DNA from: a virus
Virus record (IMG/VR): IMGVR_UViG_3300007734_000514
Location: 1-25,672 of that record
DNA length: 25,672 nucleotides
Strand: one strand, 5' to 3'
Positions 15,411-22,589 of this stretch are shown piece by piece. Positions within the stretch are counted from its first letter, which is position 1. Every line of letters begins with the position of its first letter. The position numbers and the translations under genes are program-made. A model generated the notes under the pieces. The model did not search any database. It was not told where the DNA came from and worked only from the letters and a program-made list of their open reading frames with translations.

Positions 15411-16236
15411 ACAGGTTGTTGACCTGTGTTACGGTGCAGATAACTGAAGGAATCGCAGGCCATACGCTTGTGGCGCTGGCTGCGAGGATTCTAGCGTTTG
15501 TGGTATCGGTTGCCCACATCAACTCAACGTAGTTGGTTGGCTCTAATTGAATAATGAAGTTCCACGCAGCGACCAACCGCGCCGAGGTTCCTTGCAACGC
15601 AACCGTACTGGCTGAATTTGGCACATTTGTGCCGTTTTTACGCAGCCAAATGTAGACGTTTGCCGTGCCGCCCGAGGTTTCGTCTAACTGAGCCGAAAAC
15701 TGGACGTTGTAGACGCCTTGATTAGCGACGACAAGGCGCGAGGTCGGCGACCCGATAGATACGCCATTGCTGCTATCGGTCGTGTTAAACGTCATGGCAT
15801 AGGCGGTATTGATGGAGGCCGCCGTCTGCAACGTAGTGTCCGAAAACGAACCGTAATGCAGAATCGGCACCGCCGAGTTAAAGCCTTGCAAACCCTCCCA
15901 ACGGCTATTGCTCACGGCAAAAAATACTGCCGAACAGCCAATATTTACCGTTGAGGACGACCCGCCGTCTATTTGCGTGGTGGATTCATACGGGTGAACG
16001 GTTAGCGCGTTTGCGCCCGAATTTGTTACCCAAATTGTCTCGCCCATCTCGGTTGGCGGGAGTTTAACGCCTGCGCTAGAGCCAACCGTGGTGACGTTGT
16101 TGTAAACGTAAGTAATCGCGGTGGCGTTTCCCGCTGATGTACCGGCTGCCGTCACCGAGGCATTGCCGTCGCCACAAATGGACACGGTGGACAGGCTGTT
16201 AACGCCTGATCCCAAAACCCTGCTAGGAATTGCCAT
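15409..16236 (-). CDS. Head-fibre-like / C1q-like beta-domain virion protein (275 aa)
   Basis: Two beta-rich halves. Residues 1-120 include TEMGETIWVTNSGANALTVH and CSAVFFAVSNSRWEGL, a pattern of phage surface proteins. Residues 126-275 look like a C1q/TNF-type jelly roll: ASINTAYAMTFN, GVYNVQFSAQLDE, ANVYIWLRKNGTNVP, then a long strand AAWNFIIQLEPTNYVELMW. Such domains form trimers on head fibres and tail tips. The gene lies among head genes after the capsid and DUF115 genes, so a capsid-attached fibre or decoration is the likely role; tail attachment cannot be excluded. TAATG overlap with the gene before it fixes the start. Confidence 0.7.
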   Translation of the reverse strand: MAIPSRVLGSGVNSLSTVSICGDGNASVTAAGTSAGNATAITYVYNNVTTVGSSAGVKLPPTEMGETIWVTNSGANALTVHPYESTTQIDGGSSSTVNIGCSAVFFAVSNSRWEGLQGFNSAVPILHYGSFSDTTLQTAASINTAYAMTFNTTDSSNGVSIGSPTSRLVVANQGVYNVQFSAQLDETSGGTANVYIWLRKNGTNVPNSASTVALQGTSARLVAAWNFIIQLEPTNYVELMWATDTTNARILAASATSVWPAIPSVICTVTQVNNL

Positions 16237-17009
16237 TACGCGGCCTTGCGCTGATCGCGCACGCGCATGATTTCGGCAATCAACCCCGGGCCTTTAACGT
16301 CTACCGTTATATCGCCCATCACATCAAACAGTTTCTGGAATTCGTTAGCCTGCTGCGCCATTGCCATGTTGCAGTTGAACTTTTTGCCTGTCGGGCCGCC
16401 GACAAACACATCAATGGCAGGGCCGGTGACATCGCCCGTAAACCGCTTAACCCCATCCGCACGGTTGCAGGAGTCGTAACCGTATAGCGTAAAGTTACGA
16501 AACCCGAGCAGGTAACCGATGTTGACCGCCCGTAAACCCGAGGTTGTCCCGCCGCCTACGGCCAGTTTGTTCGGGCCAATGGCCGCCATCTCTGGGCCTT
16601 CTGCCCATGAGTGCCACAGCAGTACCTTGCGGCCTTTGAGGTAATCAAACGTGGACGGTGGGCAGCGCGAGGCTGGCATATACACCGTATGGTCGTTAAG
16701 CCGCTGGATGCCGTTTGTACGGTCACGCGGGTCAAGATTGACCCACATATCAGGGTTAACGCCGTTTTCCACTAGGAAGTCGTGTGCGGCCTTTACAGCC
16801 ACAATCGGGCGACCGGCTCGGCGGTGCGCCTTGATCTCGTCAATGTAGTCAGGCATAGACCACCCGCTCGCCACCAAGACAATGTTGCCATCGTGCTTGA
16901 TGGGAGCGAGGGTCAGTTCTGGTAGACCACGGCCAAGCGCAGAGCGGATGTTGGAGCAAAGCTCCTCTGCCGTACCTGCTGCCTGTACCGTGATCTCCAG
17001 AGGCTGCAT
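16236..17009 (-). CDS. DUF115 / MptE-like protein inside the head operon (257 aa)
   Basis: The sequence matches the DUF115 (PF01973, 6-hydroxymethylpterin pyrophosphokinase MptE-like) pattern: a nucleotide-binding-like loop after a strand (NIVLVASGWSM, residues 42-52), then helix, then NPDMWVNLDPRD (85-96), then GGGTTSGLRAVNIGYLLGF (152-170) and LYGYDS (175-180). In archaea MptE transfers diphosphate to a pterin; bacterial relatives such as Maf proteins act in flagellin glycosylation. The phage version's substrate is unknown. I chose MQPLEI at 17009, 4 bp after the previous stop; an upstream ATG at 17057 adds only an Arg/Ser-rich stretch inside the preceding gene. No good ribosome site is seen, so it is probably coupled. 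An oddity for a morphogenesis block. Confidence 0.72.
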   Translation of the reverse strand: MQPLEITVQAAGTAEELCSNIRSALGRGLPELTLAPIKHDGNIVLVASGWSMPDYIDEIKAHRRAGRPIVAVKAAHDFLVENGVNPDMWVNLDPRDRTNGIQRLNDHTVYMPASRCPPSTFDYLKGRKVLLWHSWAEGPEMAAIGPNKLAVGGGTTSGLRAVNIGYLLGFRNFTLYGYDSCNRADGVKRFTGDVTGPAIDVFVGGPTGKKFNCNMAMAQQANEFQKLFDVMGDITVDVKGPGLIAEIMRVRDQRKAA

Positions 17010-17013
17010 CGGA

Positions 17014-17490
17014 TTAGAACCCGACGACGCCCGTTGCAACGTGCGGGTAGCCCGCAACGCAGGTCAACGCGGTAGCGCCAGAGGCCGTGGTCAGGGCAAC
17101 GATGCCCTCAACCAGACCGCCAGTTACCGTGGCGTCGTCAAGCGTTCCAGCGGTGGCCGTCGTAAAGAGCGGAACCGCCGGGAGGCATGACGCAGCGAGG
17201 TTAACAACCGGCTTGCCGCCCAGCTGCACCCAGCCATACGAGGCCGAGGCAATGGACGCCTGCGCAAAGCCAACGGCCTTGCTGTTTGCCGAGTTGGTCG
17301 TGGTGAGCGGCACCACGGTGTTGTCACCTTTCACCGAAACGGCCATGTAGGTGCTGACGGTAGATGCCGCCTGCACATAGATCGCCTGACCGCCATCGTC
17401 AAGGTTGACGGTGGTGCCAACCTTAAACATCGGGCTGGTGTCGGTGTAGCCAAGGGACACGCCAATCAAATTTGAAGTAGAAACAGCCAT
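17014..17490 (-). CDS. Capsid decoration-like protein (158 aa)
   Basis: A small all-beta protein rich in Ala, Thr, Val and Gly with no Trp/Tyr-rich core, encoded directly after the major capsid protein. Landmarks are FKVGTTVNLDDGGQAIYVQA, then YMAVSVKG, KAVGFAQASIAS and GWVQLGGKPVVNL, a layout resembling DUF2190-type head decoration proteins, which sit on the capsid surface and stabilise it. The start has an excellent AAGGAG site 9 nt upstream that overlaps the capsid stop codon, consistent with high expression. A head-completion role is the alternative. Confidence 0.68.
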   Translation of the reverse strand: MAVSTSNLIGVSLGYTDTSPMFKVGTTVNLDDGGQAIYVQAASTVSTYMAVSVKGDNTVVPLTTTNSANSKAVGFAQASIASASYGWVQLGGKPVVNLAASCLPAVPLFTTATAGTLDDATVTGGLVEGIVALTTASGATALTCVAGYPHVATGVVGF

Positions 17491-17506
17491 TGTCGTGTAC
17501 TCCTTT
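17491..17506 (-). promoter_or_regulatory. Strong ribosome-binding site after the capsid gene
   Basis: AAAGGAG (minus strand, 17506-17500) lies 9 nt before ATG 17490 and overlaps the TAA of the capsid gene. It is one of the best matches to the anti-Shine-Dalgarno sequence in the window, which suits an abundant decoration protein. Confidence 0.75.
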
Positions 17507-18524
17507 AGTCAATCAACACGCCTTGGAACTGGCTGCCCGAGCAGGTCAAGTTACCTGCCCAGCCAATCAGTTTCACAATGGCGTCTTGGTTAACGGCCTG
17601 CCGCTCGCCGCCAATCGGCACAAAGTTACGATCCTTGTGCGGACGGAAGTGCAGGTACTTGGTGTTCAGGAACCACATATGGTTGGCGTTGCCCGAACCG
17701 CTGTTGTAGGTAGACGAGCCGATACCACCGTCCAGCACCACGTCGGAGGCCATGCCTGCGCCGTAATACTTGAGGGAGGCAAAGCCCGCGCCAGCCATGC
17801 TGGAACCGCTGTCCGTCACGCGCTGAATGTTCTGAAGCGACTGCAAGTAATAACGGTAGAAGTTATTGTCTGCAACGATCAGATCAGGCTTGTCGGTGCC
17901 ACGGATGAGCTGCACAGCAAGGGCGTCCATGTACCCCTGAATGGTGGTGGACGAGACAACGCCCGAACCACTCACCGAGGCATCAAACACCTTGGACTGC
18001 CAGAACGACCACACGGCGCGGTTGATGCCGCCGTAGGTTCCCGTGGTCGGGTCATCCGGCACAGCCGCAGCAAGGCCCGTGAGGTTCTTGCCCGCGTTGC
18101 CGGTGCCATCACCGTACAGGTCACCGCTGATGCGGTTAGCCAGCTGCGCTTCCGCAACCGACATACGACCGTCAAGAAGGTCAATGATGGCCTCCTTGCC
18201 CGAGTTCTGGATCATCTCCAGACCCGAGATCGTCACCGCACTCGCGTACTGCGTGATGGAGAACTGCGCCGCAGAAATGGGCGAGTTCTGACCGACGTTC
18301 AACACTTCATAACCCGAGTACGAGTTGGTGTTGTTCGTGGTCGGATCGGTGTACATGATTTCCTGAAGGATCACGTTACCGCCCGAGAACGTCTTGACGT
18401 TCCCACGCTCTTTAAGACGACGCAACAACGCATTGTTGTTGGTCACGTTGTCAGCGAGTTCACCGCTACGGCTCTGGATCGTAGTAGCGATGATGTCGCT
18501 GATACTAGAGTTGGCAAATGCCAT
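17505..18524 (-). CDS. Major capsid protein (HK97-like)
   Basis: A 339-residue protein between scaffold and decoration genes. It opens with an N-terminal helix (SISDIIATTIQSRSGELADN) and continues with LLRRLKERGNVKTFSGGNVI, the usual N-arm to E-loop passage of this capsid group. SVAEAQLANRISGDLYGDGT, then the GL repeat and GTYGGINRAVWSFWQ, are landmarks of podovirus major capsid proteins with the HK97 fold. KPDLIVADNNFYRYYLQSLQ and HMWFLNTKYLHFRPHKDRNF lie in the expected A- and P-domain regions. The length is normal for the family. An AGGAG site 7 nt before the ATG fixes the start. The protein would form the icosahedral shell around the scaffold encoded just upstream. Confidence 0.9.
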   Translation of the reverse strand: MAFANSSISDIIATTIQSRSGELADNVTNNNALLRRLKERGNVKTFSGGNVILQEIMYTDPTTNNTNSYSGYEVLNVGQNSPISAAQFSITQYASAVTISGLEMIQNSGKEAIIDLLDGRMSVAEAQLANRISGDLYGDGTGNAGKNLTGLAAAVPDDPTTGTYGGINRAVWSFWQSKVFDASVSGSGVVSSTTIQGYMDALAVQLIRGTDKPDLIVADNNFYRYYLQSLQNIQRVTDSGSSMAGAGFASLKYYGAGMASDVVLDGGIGSSTYNSGSGNANHMWFLNTKYLHFRPHKDRNFVPIGGERQAVNQDAIVKLIGWAGNLTCSGSQFQGVLID

Positions 18525-18547
18525 TTGAAGTCTCCTATATCAGTTAA
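18525..18547 (-). promoter_or_regulatory. Short gap with capsid ribosome-binding site
   Basis: The 23-bp gap between scaffold stop and capsid start holds AGGAG (minus strand, 18536-18532) with 7-nt spacing. I see no terminator hairpin or promoter in it. Confidence 0.7.
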
Positions 18548-19552
18548 TTACAAACGCGATTCCAGATCGGCAAACTGCTCCTCCAAAATCGCACGACGGT
18601 CGCCGCCTTTGGGAGCCGTGTTAACGCCGGGTGTGGCGCTTCTGACACTCACCGCTGCTGCTCTGGCTGCTTTCGCAACCTTGTTGGCCTCTCTGGCCTG
18701 TTTGTTGGCAATCTCGGCCTGTTGGGCCTTGTTCACCTGCTCAAACAGATCAGGATTCAATCGGATGGCCTTTTCGTAGGCTTCGTCCAGCGTTTCGGCC
18801 ATGCCACTCTGTAGGAGTTGAATCATGGTCGGTCTGGCGTCCTCAAAATGTTCAGCCTTTGCGCTGAACTGATTGATCTCGTTGAGAAGCGTCTGATTTT
18901 CACGCATCTCCTGCTGCTGTTTCCAGCCCATGACCTCGCCGCGCACGTTGTTCAGCTCGTTCTGGAGCTGATACACCATCGGGTCAACGCTGCCCTGCGG
19001 CATTACACCCTGCGGCGCTGCGCCCTGCTGCGCGGCACCCAAATTGATGCCGTAGGACTGCGCAAGCTGGTAAAAATAAGCCAGTTTCGTCTGCGGGTCG
19101 CTGTTCCGCAGCTTGTGATCGGCCTCCATCAGCGCCGCCACGGCTTTCTCGGGCTGCAATCCCAGCCCCTGAATCGTGTTCATGTAGGGCTGGATGGCTT
19201 CCTGCATCGCATCGGCAAACTGCGCCTTGGAAAGCAGCGGTTCCACGCCCGCACGCATCTGCTCCTCACGCTGCCATGCGTATTCCTGCATCTTTGGGTC
19301 GGCTTTAGCCCAAATCTCATGGAAATCCTTTTTCCACGACGCAGGGGGACGTTTCCATACCGGCGGTTCAGCGTCGGCCTCGGGTTCTGGCTCGGGCTGG
19401 GTTTGGCGAGGGGCAAAACGGCCTTTTTCGTCGCGCTGCCCAATGGTTTCTACAGGTTCGCCCTTCTCAATAGCCTCAAAACCCTGCTCTAACATCGCTC
19501 TCCGGGAATCTTCGGCCTGTGGGGCTTCCGTATTCTGGTTTTCAACGTCCAC
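18548..19552 (-). CDS. Scaffold protein (334 aa)
   Basis: A charged, Glu/Gln/Ala-rich, mainly helical protein directly upstream of the capsid gene, the classic scaffold position. The acidic, Pro-rich N-terminal part (EPEPEADAEPPVWKRPPASW) is followed by FHEIWAKADPKMQEYAWQRE and further helices, a pattern of scaffolds in this phage group. The C-terminal third (about 230-320) is a long Ala/Glu/Lys coiled coil (EQVNKAQQAEIANKQAREAN) and then a basic tail, a likely capsid-binding end as in P22. The start is GTG, not ATG; an AGGAG site lies 9 nt before it and no ATG occurs for about 19 codons. Confidence 0.82.
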   Translation of the reverse strand: MDVENQNTEAPQAEDSRRAMLEQGFEAIEKGEPVETIGQRDEKGRFAPRQTQPEPEPEADAEPPVWKRPPASWKKDFHEIWAKADPKMQEYAWQREEQMRAGVEPLLSKAQFADAMQEAIQPYMNTIQGLGLQPEKAVAALMEADHKLRNSDPQTKLAYFYQLAQSYGINLGAAQQGAAPQGVMPQGSVDPMVYQLQNELNNVRGEVMGWKQQQEMRENQTLLNEINQFSAKAEHFEDARPTMIQLLQSGMAETLDEAYEKAIRLNPDLFEQVNKAQQAEIANKQAREANKVAKAARAAAVSVRSATPGVNTAPKGGDRRAILEEQFADLESRL

Positions 19553-19575
19553 GATTAGCCTCTCCTGTGGGGATT
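19553..19575 (-). promoter_or_regulatory. Ribosome-binding leader for the GTG-start scaffold, copy 2 of a shared 15-mer
   Basis: The bases at 19561-19575 (plus strand tctcctgtggggatt) equal those at 15396-15410. AGGAG lies 9 nt before the GTG at 19552, and this supports use of the non-ATG start. The site overlaps the coding end of the previous gene. Confidence 0.7.
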
Positions 19576-19902
19576 GGTGAAGTTCAACTCTTGGCGTAGC
19601 TGTCGGATTACCCGATCAGCCTGCTCGTTCGTCATGCGCTGGTTCACTTCCCACTTCAAACGCTCAAGGCGGCTGTTATCCACCTTGGGTTTTGGCAAGT
19701 GCCGTGCGGGATCGTCGTTGCCTACCTCAATGCAGTCGTTTGCCTTGAGGTGCCGACGGTGTTGTGAGCGCGAGGTAATCATGCTGCCGTCAATCATGCT
19801 CTTGTAGGGCTGAATGTCCGGCTGGACGTAGTGATAGCGGCCCTGCGCGTCCTTTTTGCGCTCTACAAACTCGCCATCCATGTAAACGTAAGTGCGTTTC
19901 AT
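19555..19902 (-). CDS. Conserved small head protein after the portal (115 aa)
   Basis: A basic protein with a beta start (RTYVYMDGEFVERKKDAQGR), then MIDGSMITSRSQHRRHLKAN followed by DCIEVGND. The Ser-Arg-Ser-x-His-Arg-x-x-Leu-Lys and Glu-Val-Gly-Asn pattern recurs in small proteins next to portal genes of podovirus-like phages. The C-terminal half (WEVNQRMTNEQADRVIRQLR) is helical. Function is unknown. ATGA overlap with the portal gene and only 2 bp to the scaffold gene place it firmly in the head operon. A head-assembly or portal-associated role is inferred from position only. Confidence 0.7.
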   Translation of the reverse strand: MKRTYVYMDGEFVERKKDAQGRYHYVQPDIQPYKSMIDGSMITSRSQHRRHLKANDCIEVGNDDPARHLPKPKVDNSRLERLKWEVNQRMTNEQADRVIRQLRQELNFTNPHRRG

Positions 19903-21920
19903 TGCTCAAATGACGGCGTGGGCATGGTCTTGCCCATCTGCGCGATGATGAGTTTGGTCTGGGCGTCCACATCAGCCTTGTATTTGGCTGCGGCCTGCTG
20001 ACTTTGCAGTTCCATCGCTTTTAGTTGCGCCTCAAACTGCTGTTTCTGCTGCTCCATCGCCATCTTGGCCTGCGTGCGCACCTGCTCCATCTGGAATTCA
20101 TGCTGCAACTTGGCCTGCGTGAGCGCCGATTCCATTTGCATTTTGGAGGCTTCCATCTGCCCCTTCTGCTGCAACTCGGCCTGTTTGCCCTGCTGCTCGC
20201 CGTCGGGCTGCTGCTGCATGGCGGCCTGCTGCAACTGCTGCAACGTGGCGTCAATCTGACCCTCAATCGGGCGTGCGGCCTTAAACGCCTGCATCCCAAA
20301 GCGCAGCAACTCCATCATCATCGGCACCATCTGCGGGGAGGCTTGGCCGACGGGCAACGCTTGCGCAAGGAACCCGCCAAACGCCTGCAAAAACTGCATC
20401 CGATCCTGCTTGTTCTGGTTCTCATCCAGCATCACAAGGCTATCGGCGGCAATGTCCACGCGGAAATTGCGCAGCGGCTTGTCGCGCAGCAACTGCATGG
20501 CCTGCGGGATCAACTGTTGATCCGATGGCGTCATCTGCCCTGCGGCAGCGTAGGCAAGGATTGTGTCGGGCTGGAAGTGCAGGCACATGACCTGCGCCTT
20601 GAGCTTGATGATCTCGGAGGCGTAGAGGGCAACGTCCTCCTGCATGGAGCGCAGTCTTAATCCCGCGTACTGGCCTTTGATTTGCTGCGCGGTCGCGGTT
20701 TCGCTGGCGAACGAGGTGCCTCGGATGATGTCCGAGATGCCCGTGATTTCGTAAATCTGGCTCTTGATGTCCTCTCTAGCTCGGTAGCAGTTAAGTAACG
20801 CATTTGCGAGCGTGTCAAGCGGGAGGAGGTCAATGCTTCCTTTAAGGCCGCCCTTTTCGCTGAAAGCCATCCACTTATCAACTGGAATAAGCGCATTGTT
20901 GTCGCCCTCTGTGAGCAAGCGTTGCAGCGCAGGCTGGCTGGCGTCGTACACGCCACGCACACGCAGCGCCTTCACCAACCCGTCAATGCGGTCGGAGAGG
21001 ATGTCCAACTCCATCGCCTGATCTTGGTACAGCACAAAGTCGGGAACGGGTACGAGCGTGTCGCTGGTCGTCGTTGCATAAAGCGGTTTCGGGCAAGGGA
21101 AAAACCCCTCAAGGCCGAGCGGGTCATCGCGCACATCAATCATCTGCGGCATACCCTTGCAGAACCAATAGACCTTCTGCGTCTCCTTGTCCCACAACTC
21201 GCAAATCTTGGCGCGGTTGTAGGTGCGCTTGCTCTCGTTGTAAGCGTTAAGCGGCTCTGGCCCTTGGTCTAGCGGGATGCGGCGTGCCATTTCATCGCCA
21301 AACCGTTCTACGAGCGCCTCACGGGTCATGTAGACCCAGCGCCACACCTGCCCCACTTCTTCCCATGTGCGGGCCTGCGAATGGCCGAAATCGCGCCAAT
21401 GAACGTAATCCACCGGGGCGCATTCGTACTCAATTTGCTCCATCGGCTCGGACATTTCGCCCTGCTCTACGGCAGAGGTGACCGATACGCCGTCATCGTC
21501 AATGCCAATGGGCGAGGTGTGCGGTTCGTAGCGCACCCATGCGCTGCCGCGACCGCCCAAAAACCGATCCTCCACGCTGTATTTCATCGTGGAGCGGAAG
21601 TCAGGGTAATGCTCAATCTCAAAGTCAATCGCACGCTCAAGGAGCTGCGCGGCCACGCGGCCCACCGGGTCGTTGTCACCAAAGCGGCGGCTGATGTCAG
21701 CCTTGGGCAGTTTGGCGTAAACGGCAGGCGTCAGCGTCTGCACGTTTGACCACAGGATGTTGAACTTGGCCGATTCGGTCAGCGTCTGCCCACGGGTATC
21801 GTCACGGTAACGCTTGATGATTTTCTTGGTACGCGCCGTCCATTTGGCAAACTCGTTGTCGTACTGCCCAACGATCTTGAGGTAGCGATCCACCTCGCTG
21901 CTAACAAGCATCGGTTCCAT
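19899..21920 (-). CDS. Portal protein (P22-like)
   Basis: A 673-residue protein downstream of terminase and upstream of scaffold and capsid. The opening (EVDRYLKIVGQYDNEFAKWT, then RTKKIIKRYRDD) and NILWSNVQTLTPAVYAKLPK are the usual start of P22-type portals. Other landmarks are CAPVDYVHWRDFGHSQARTW, then LVPVPDFVLYQDQAMELDIL and ITGISDIIRGTSFASETATA, the last in the clip/stem region. The final ~110 residues are a Gln/Ala/Lys/Met coiled coil (MAMEQQKQQFEAQLKAMELQ), like the barrel helix of P22 gp1. The portal forms the dodecameric ring through which DNA is packaged and ejected. Its start makes TAATG with the previous gene. Confidence 0.9.
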   Translation of the reverse strand: MEPMLVSSEVDRYLKIVGQYDNEFAKWTARTKKIIKRYRDDTRGQTLTESAKFNILWSNVQTLTPAVYAKLPKADISRRFGDNDPVGRVAAQLLERAIDFEIEHYPDFRSTMKYSVEDRFLGGRGSAWVRYEPHTSPIGIDDDGVSVTSAVEQGEMSEPMEQIEYECAPVDYVHWRDFGHSQARTWEEVGQVWRWVYMTREALVERFGDEMARRIPLDQGPEPLNAYNESKRTYNRAKICELWDKETQKVYWFCKGMPQMIDVRDDPLGLEGFFPCPKPLYATTTSDTLVPVPDFVLYQDQAMELDILSDRIDGLVKALRVRGVYDASQPALQRLLTEGDNNALIPVDKWMAFSEKGGLKGSIDLLPLDTLANALLNCYRAREDIKSQIYEITGISDIIRGTSFASETATAQQIKGQYAGLRLRSMQEDVALYASEIIKLKAQVMCLHFQPDTILAYAAAGQMTPSDQQLIPQAMQLLRDKPLRNFRVDIAADSLVMLDENQNKQDRMQFLQAFGGFLAQALPVGQASPQMVPMMMELLRFGMQAFKAARPIEGQIDATLQQLQQAAMQQQPDGEQQGKQAELQQKGQMEASKMQMESALTQAKLQHEFQMEQVRTQAKMAMEQQKQQFEAQLKAMELQSQQAAAKYKADVDAQTKLIIAQMGKTMPTPSFEQ

Positions 21921-22126
21921 TACGCTTTCCCCTCATTGCGGGCGCTAATCGCTCGGGCCTTGGCCTTGGCGTCCTCTTTGCTGGACGCGCCCCATGCCTT
22001 TAACGCAAGCGCAAGGCGTGTGGGTTCGCCGTTCTTGGCCATCGGCCCCGGCATATTGCCCATGCGGGCAAGGAACGAGGCACGGCGCGGGTTTTTGCCC
22101 TCGCTACGCTGCCATGCGGCGGTCAT
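21920..22126 (-). CDS. Small basic protein of unknown function (68 aa)
   Basis: A short Ala/Lys/Arg-rich protein (RASFLARMGNMPGPMAKNGE, then LALALKAWGASSKEDAKAKA) with no membrane segment. It is accepted as real because it is bounded by two coupled overlaps, ATGA upstream and TAATG into the portal gene. The Ser-Lys-Glu-Asp-Ala-x-x-Lys-Ala pattern is typical of small phage proteins but I cannot name a family. The role may be in packaging or head assembly, by position only. Confidence 0.6.
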   Translation of the reverse strand: MTAAWQRSEGKNPRRASFLARMGNMPGPMAKNGEPTRLALALKAWGASSKEDAKAKARAISARNEGKA

Positions 22127-22290
22127 GCTTTGCCCTTGTTCTCTGGCTTGGCCGTCTTGGCCGCCTGCTTAAAGTCAGCGGCGGTCGGGCGTCCAGCCTC
22201 ACCGGGGCGCTTCATACGCTCGCCAGAGCCAGCCTTAATGCGTTCCTGCTTGGCTAGGATGTTGGCATAAAGCCCGGGTTTGTTGTTCAT
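22123..22290 (-). CDS. Small basic protein of unknown function (55 aa)
   Basis: It starts MNNKPGLYANILAKQERIKA and is Lys/Arg/Gly/Pro-rich, with a likely disordered C-terminus (PTAADFKQAAKTAKPENKGK). The Gly-Leu-Tyr-Ala-Asn-Ile-x-x-Lys pattern recurs in small phage proteins encoded near portal genes. I chose the ATG at 22290 because it forms an ATGA overlap with the preceding gene; the longer frame to 22347 begins with an Arg-rich stretch read inside that gene. Its stop overlaps the next ATG. Function unknown. Confidence 0.65.
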   Translation of the reverse strand: MNNKPGLYANILAKQERIKAGSGERMKRPGEAGRPTAADFKQAAKTAKPENKGKA

Positions 22291-22589
22291 GCGGTGAAGA
22301 ACCCGACAGCCAACACCGTTACGCCTGCGCCGGTCGTGATCTTCCACGGGCCAGAGGCCGAGGCGGCGTTGATCTCAAGGCTATAGACGCCGACGGGCGT
22401 GTTGGCGGCCATTGTTAGCACCGTGGTGCTGTTATCCAGCACGCTCAACGTGGAAGTACCGGTCGCCGTGACCGTGACCACGATGCGGTGCAAGTAGTCG
22501 CCTACCGCGCCCGACCCGCCCAACACCTGCGCGGTCTGGGAGGCGGCCACAGTCTCGTAAGGGTATCTATTCGGGGACGTAATGCTCAT
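22287..22589 (-). CDS. Small beta-rich protein of unknown function (100 aa)
   Basis: A Thr/Val/Ala-rich all-beta protein (YLHRIVVTVTATGTSTLSVL, then TVLTMAANTPVGVYSLEIN and WKITTGAGVTVLAVGFF). It has the look of a small virion surface or decoration domain. The position between TerL and portal is unusual for such a fold, but ATGA overlaps at both ends support it as a real gene. I do not recognise a named family. Confidence 0.65.
   Translation of the reverse strand: MSITSPNRYPYETVAASQTAQVLGGSGAVGDYLHRIVVTVTATGTSTLSVLDNSTTVLTMAANTPVGVYSLEINAASASGPWKITTGAGVTVLAVGFFTA

Noticed and set aside
18525-18547. A terminator or promoter before the capsid gene
   Set aside because: The gap is only 23 bp, without a GC-rich inverted repeat, T-run or -10/-35 pair; it holds just the ribosome site.
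17490-18779. A 429-residue open frame on the plus strand across the capsid gene
   Set aside because: It is fully antisense to the recognised capsid and scaffold genes, with Arg/His-rich composition typical of shadow frames.
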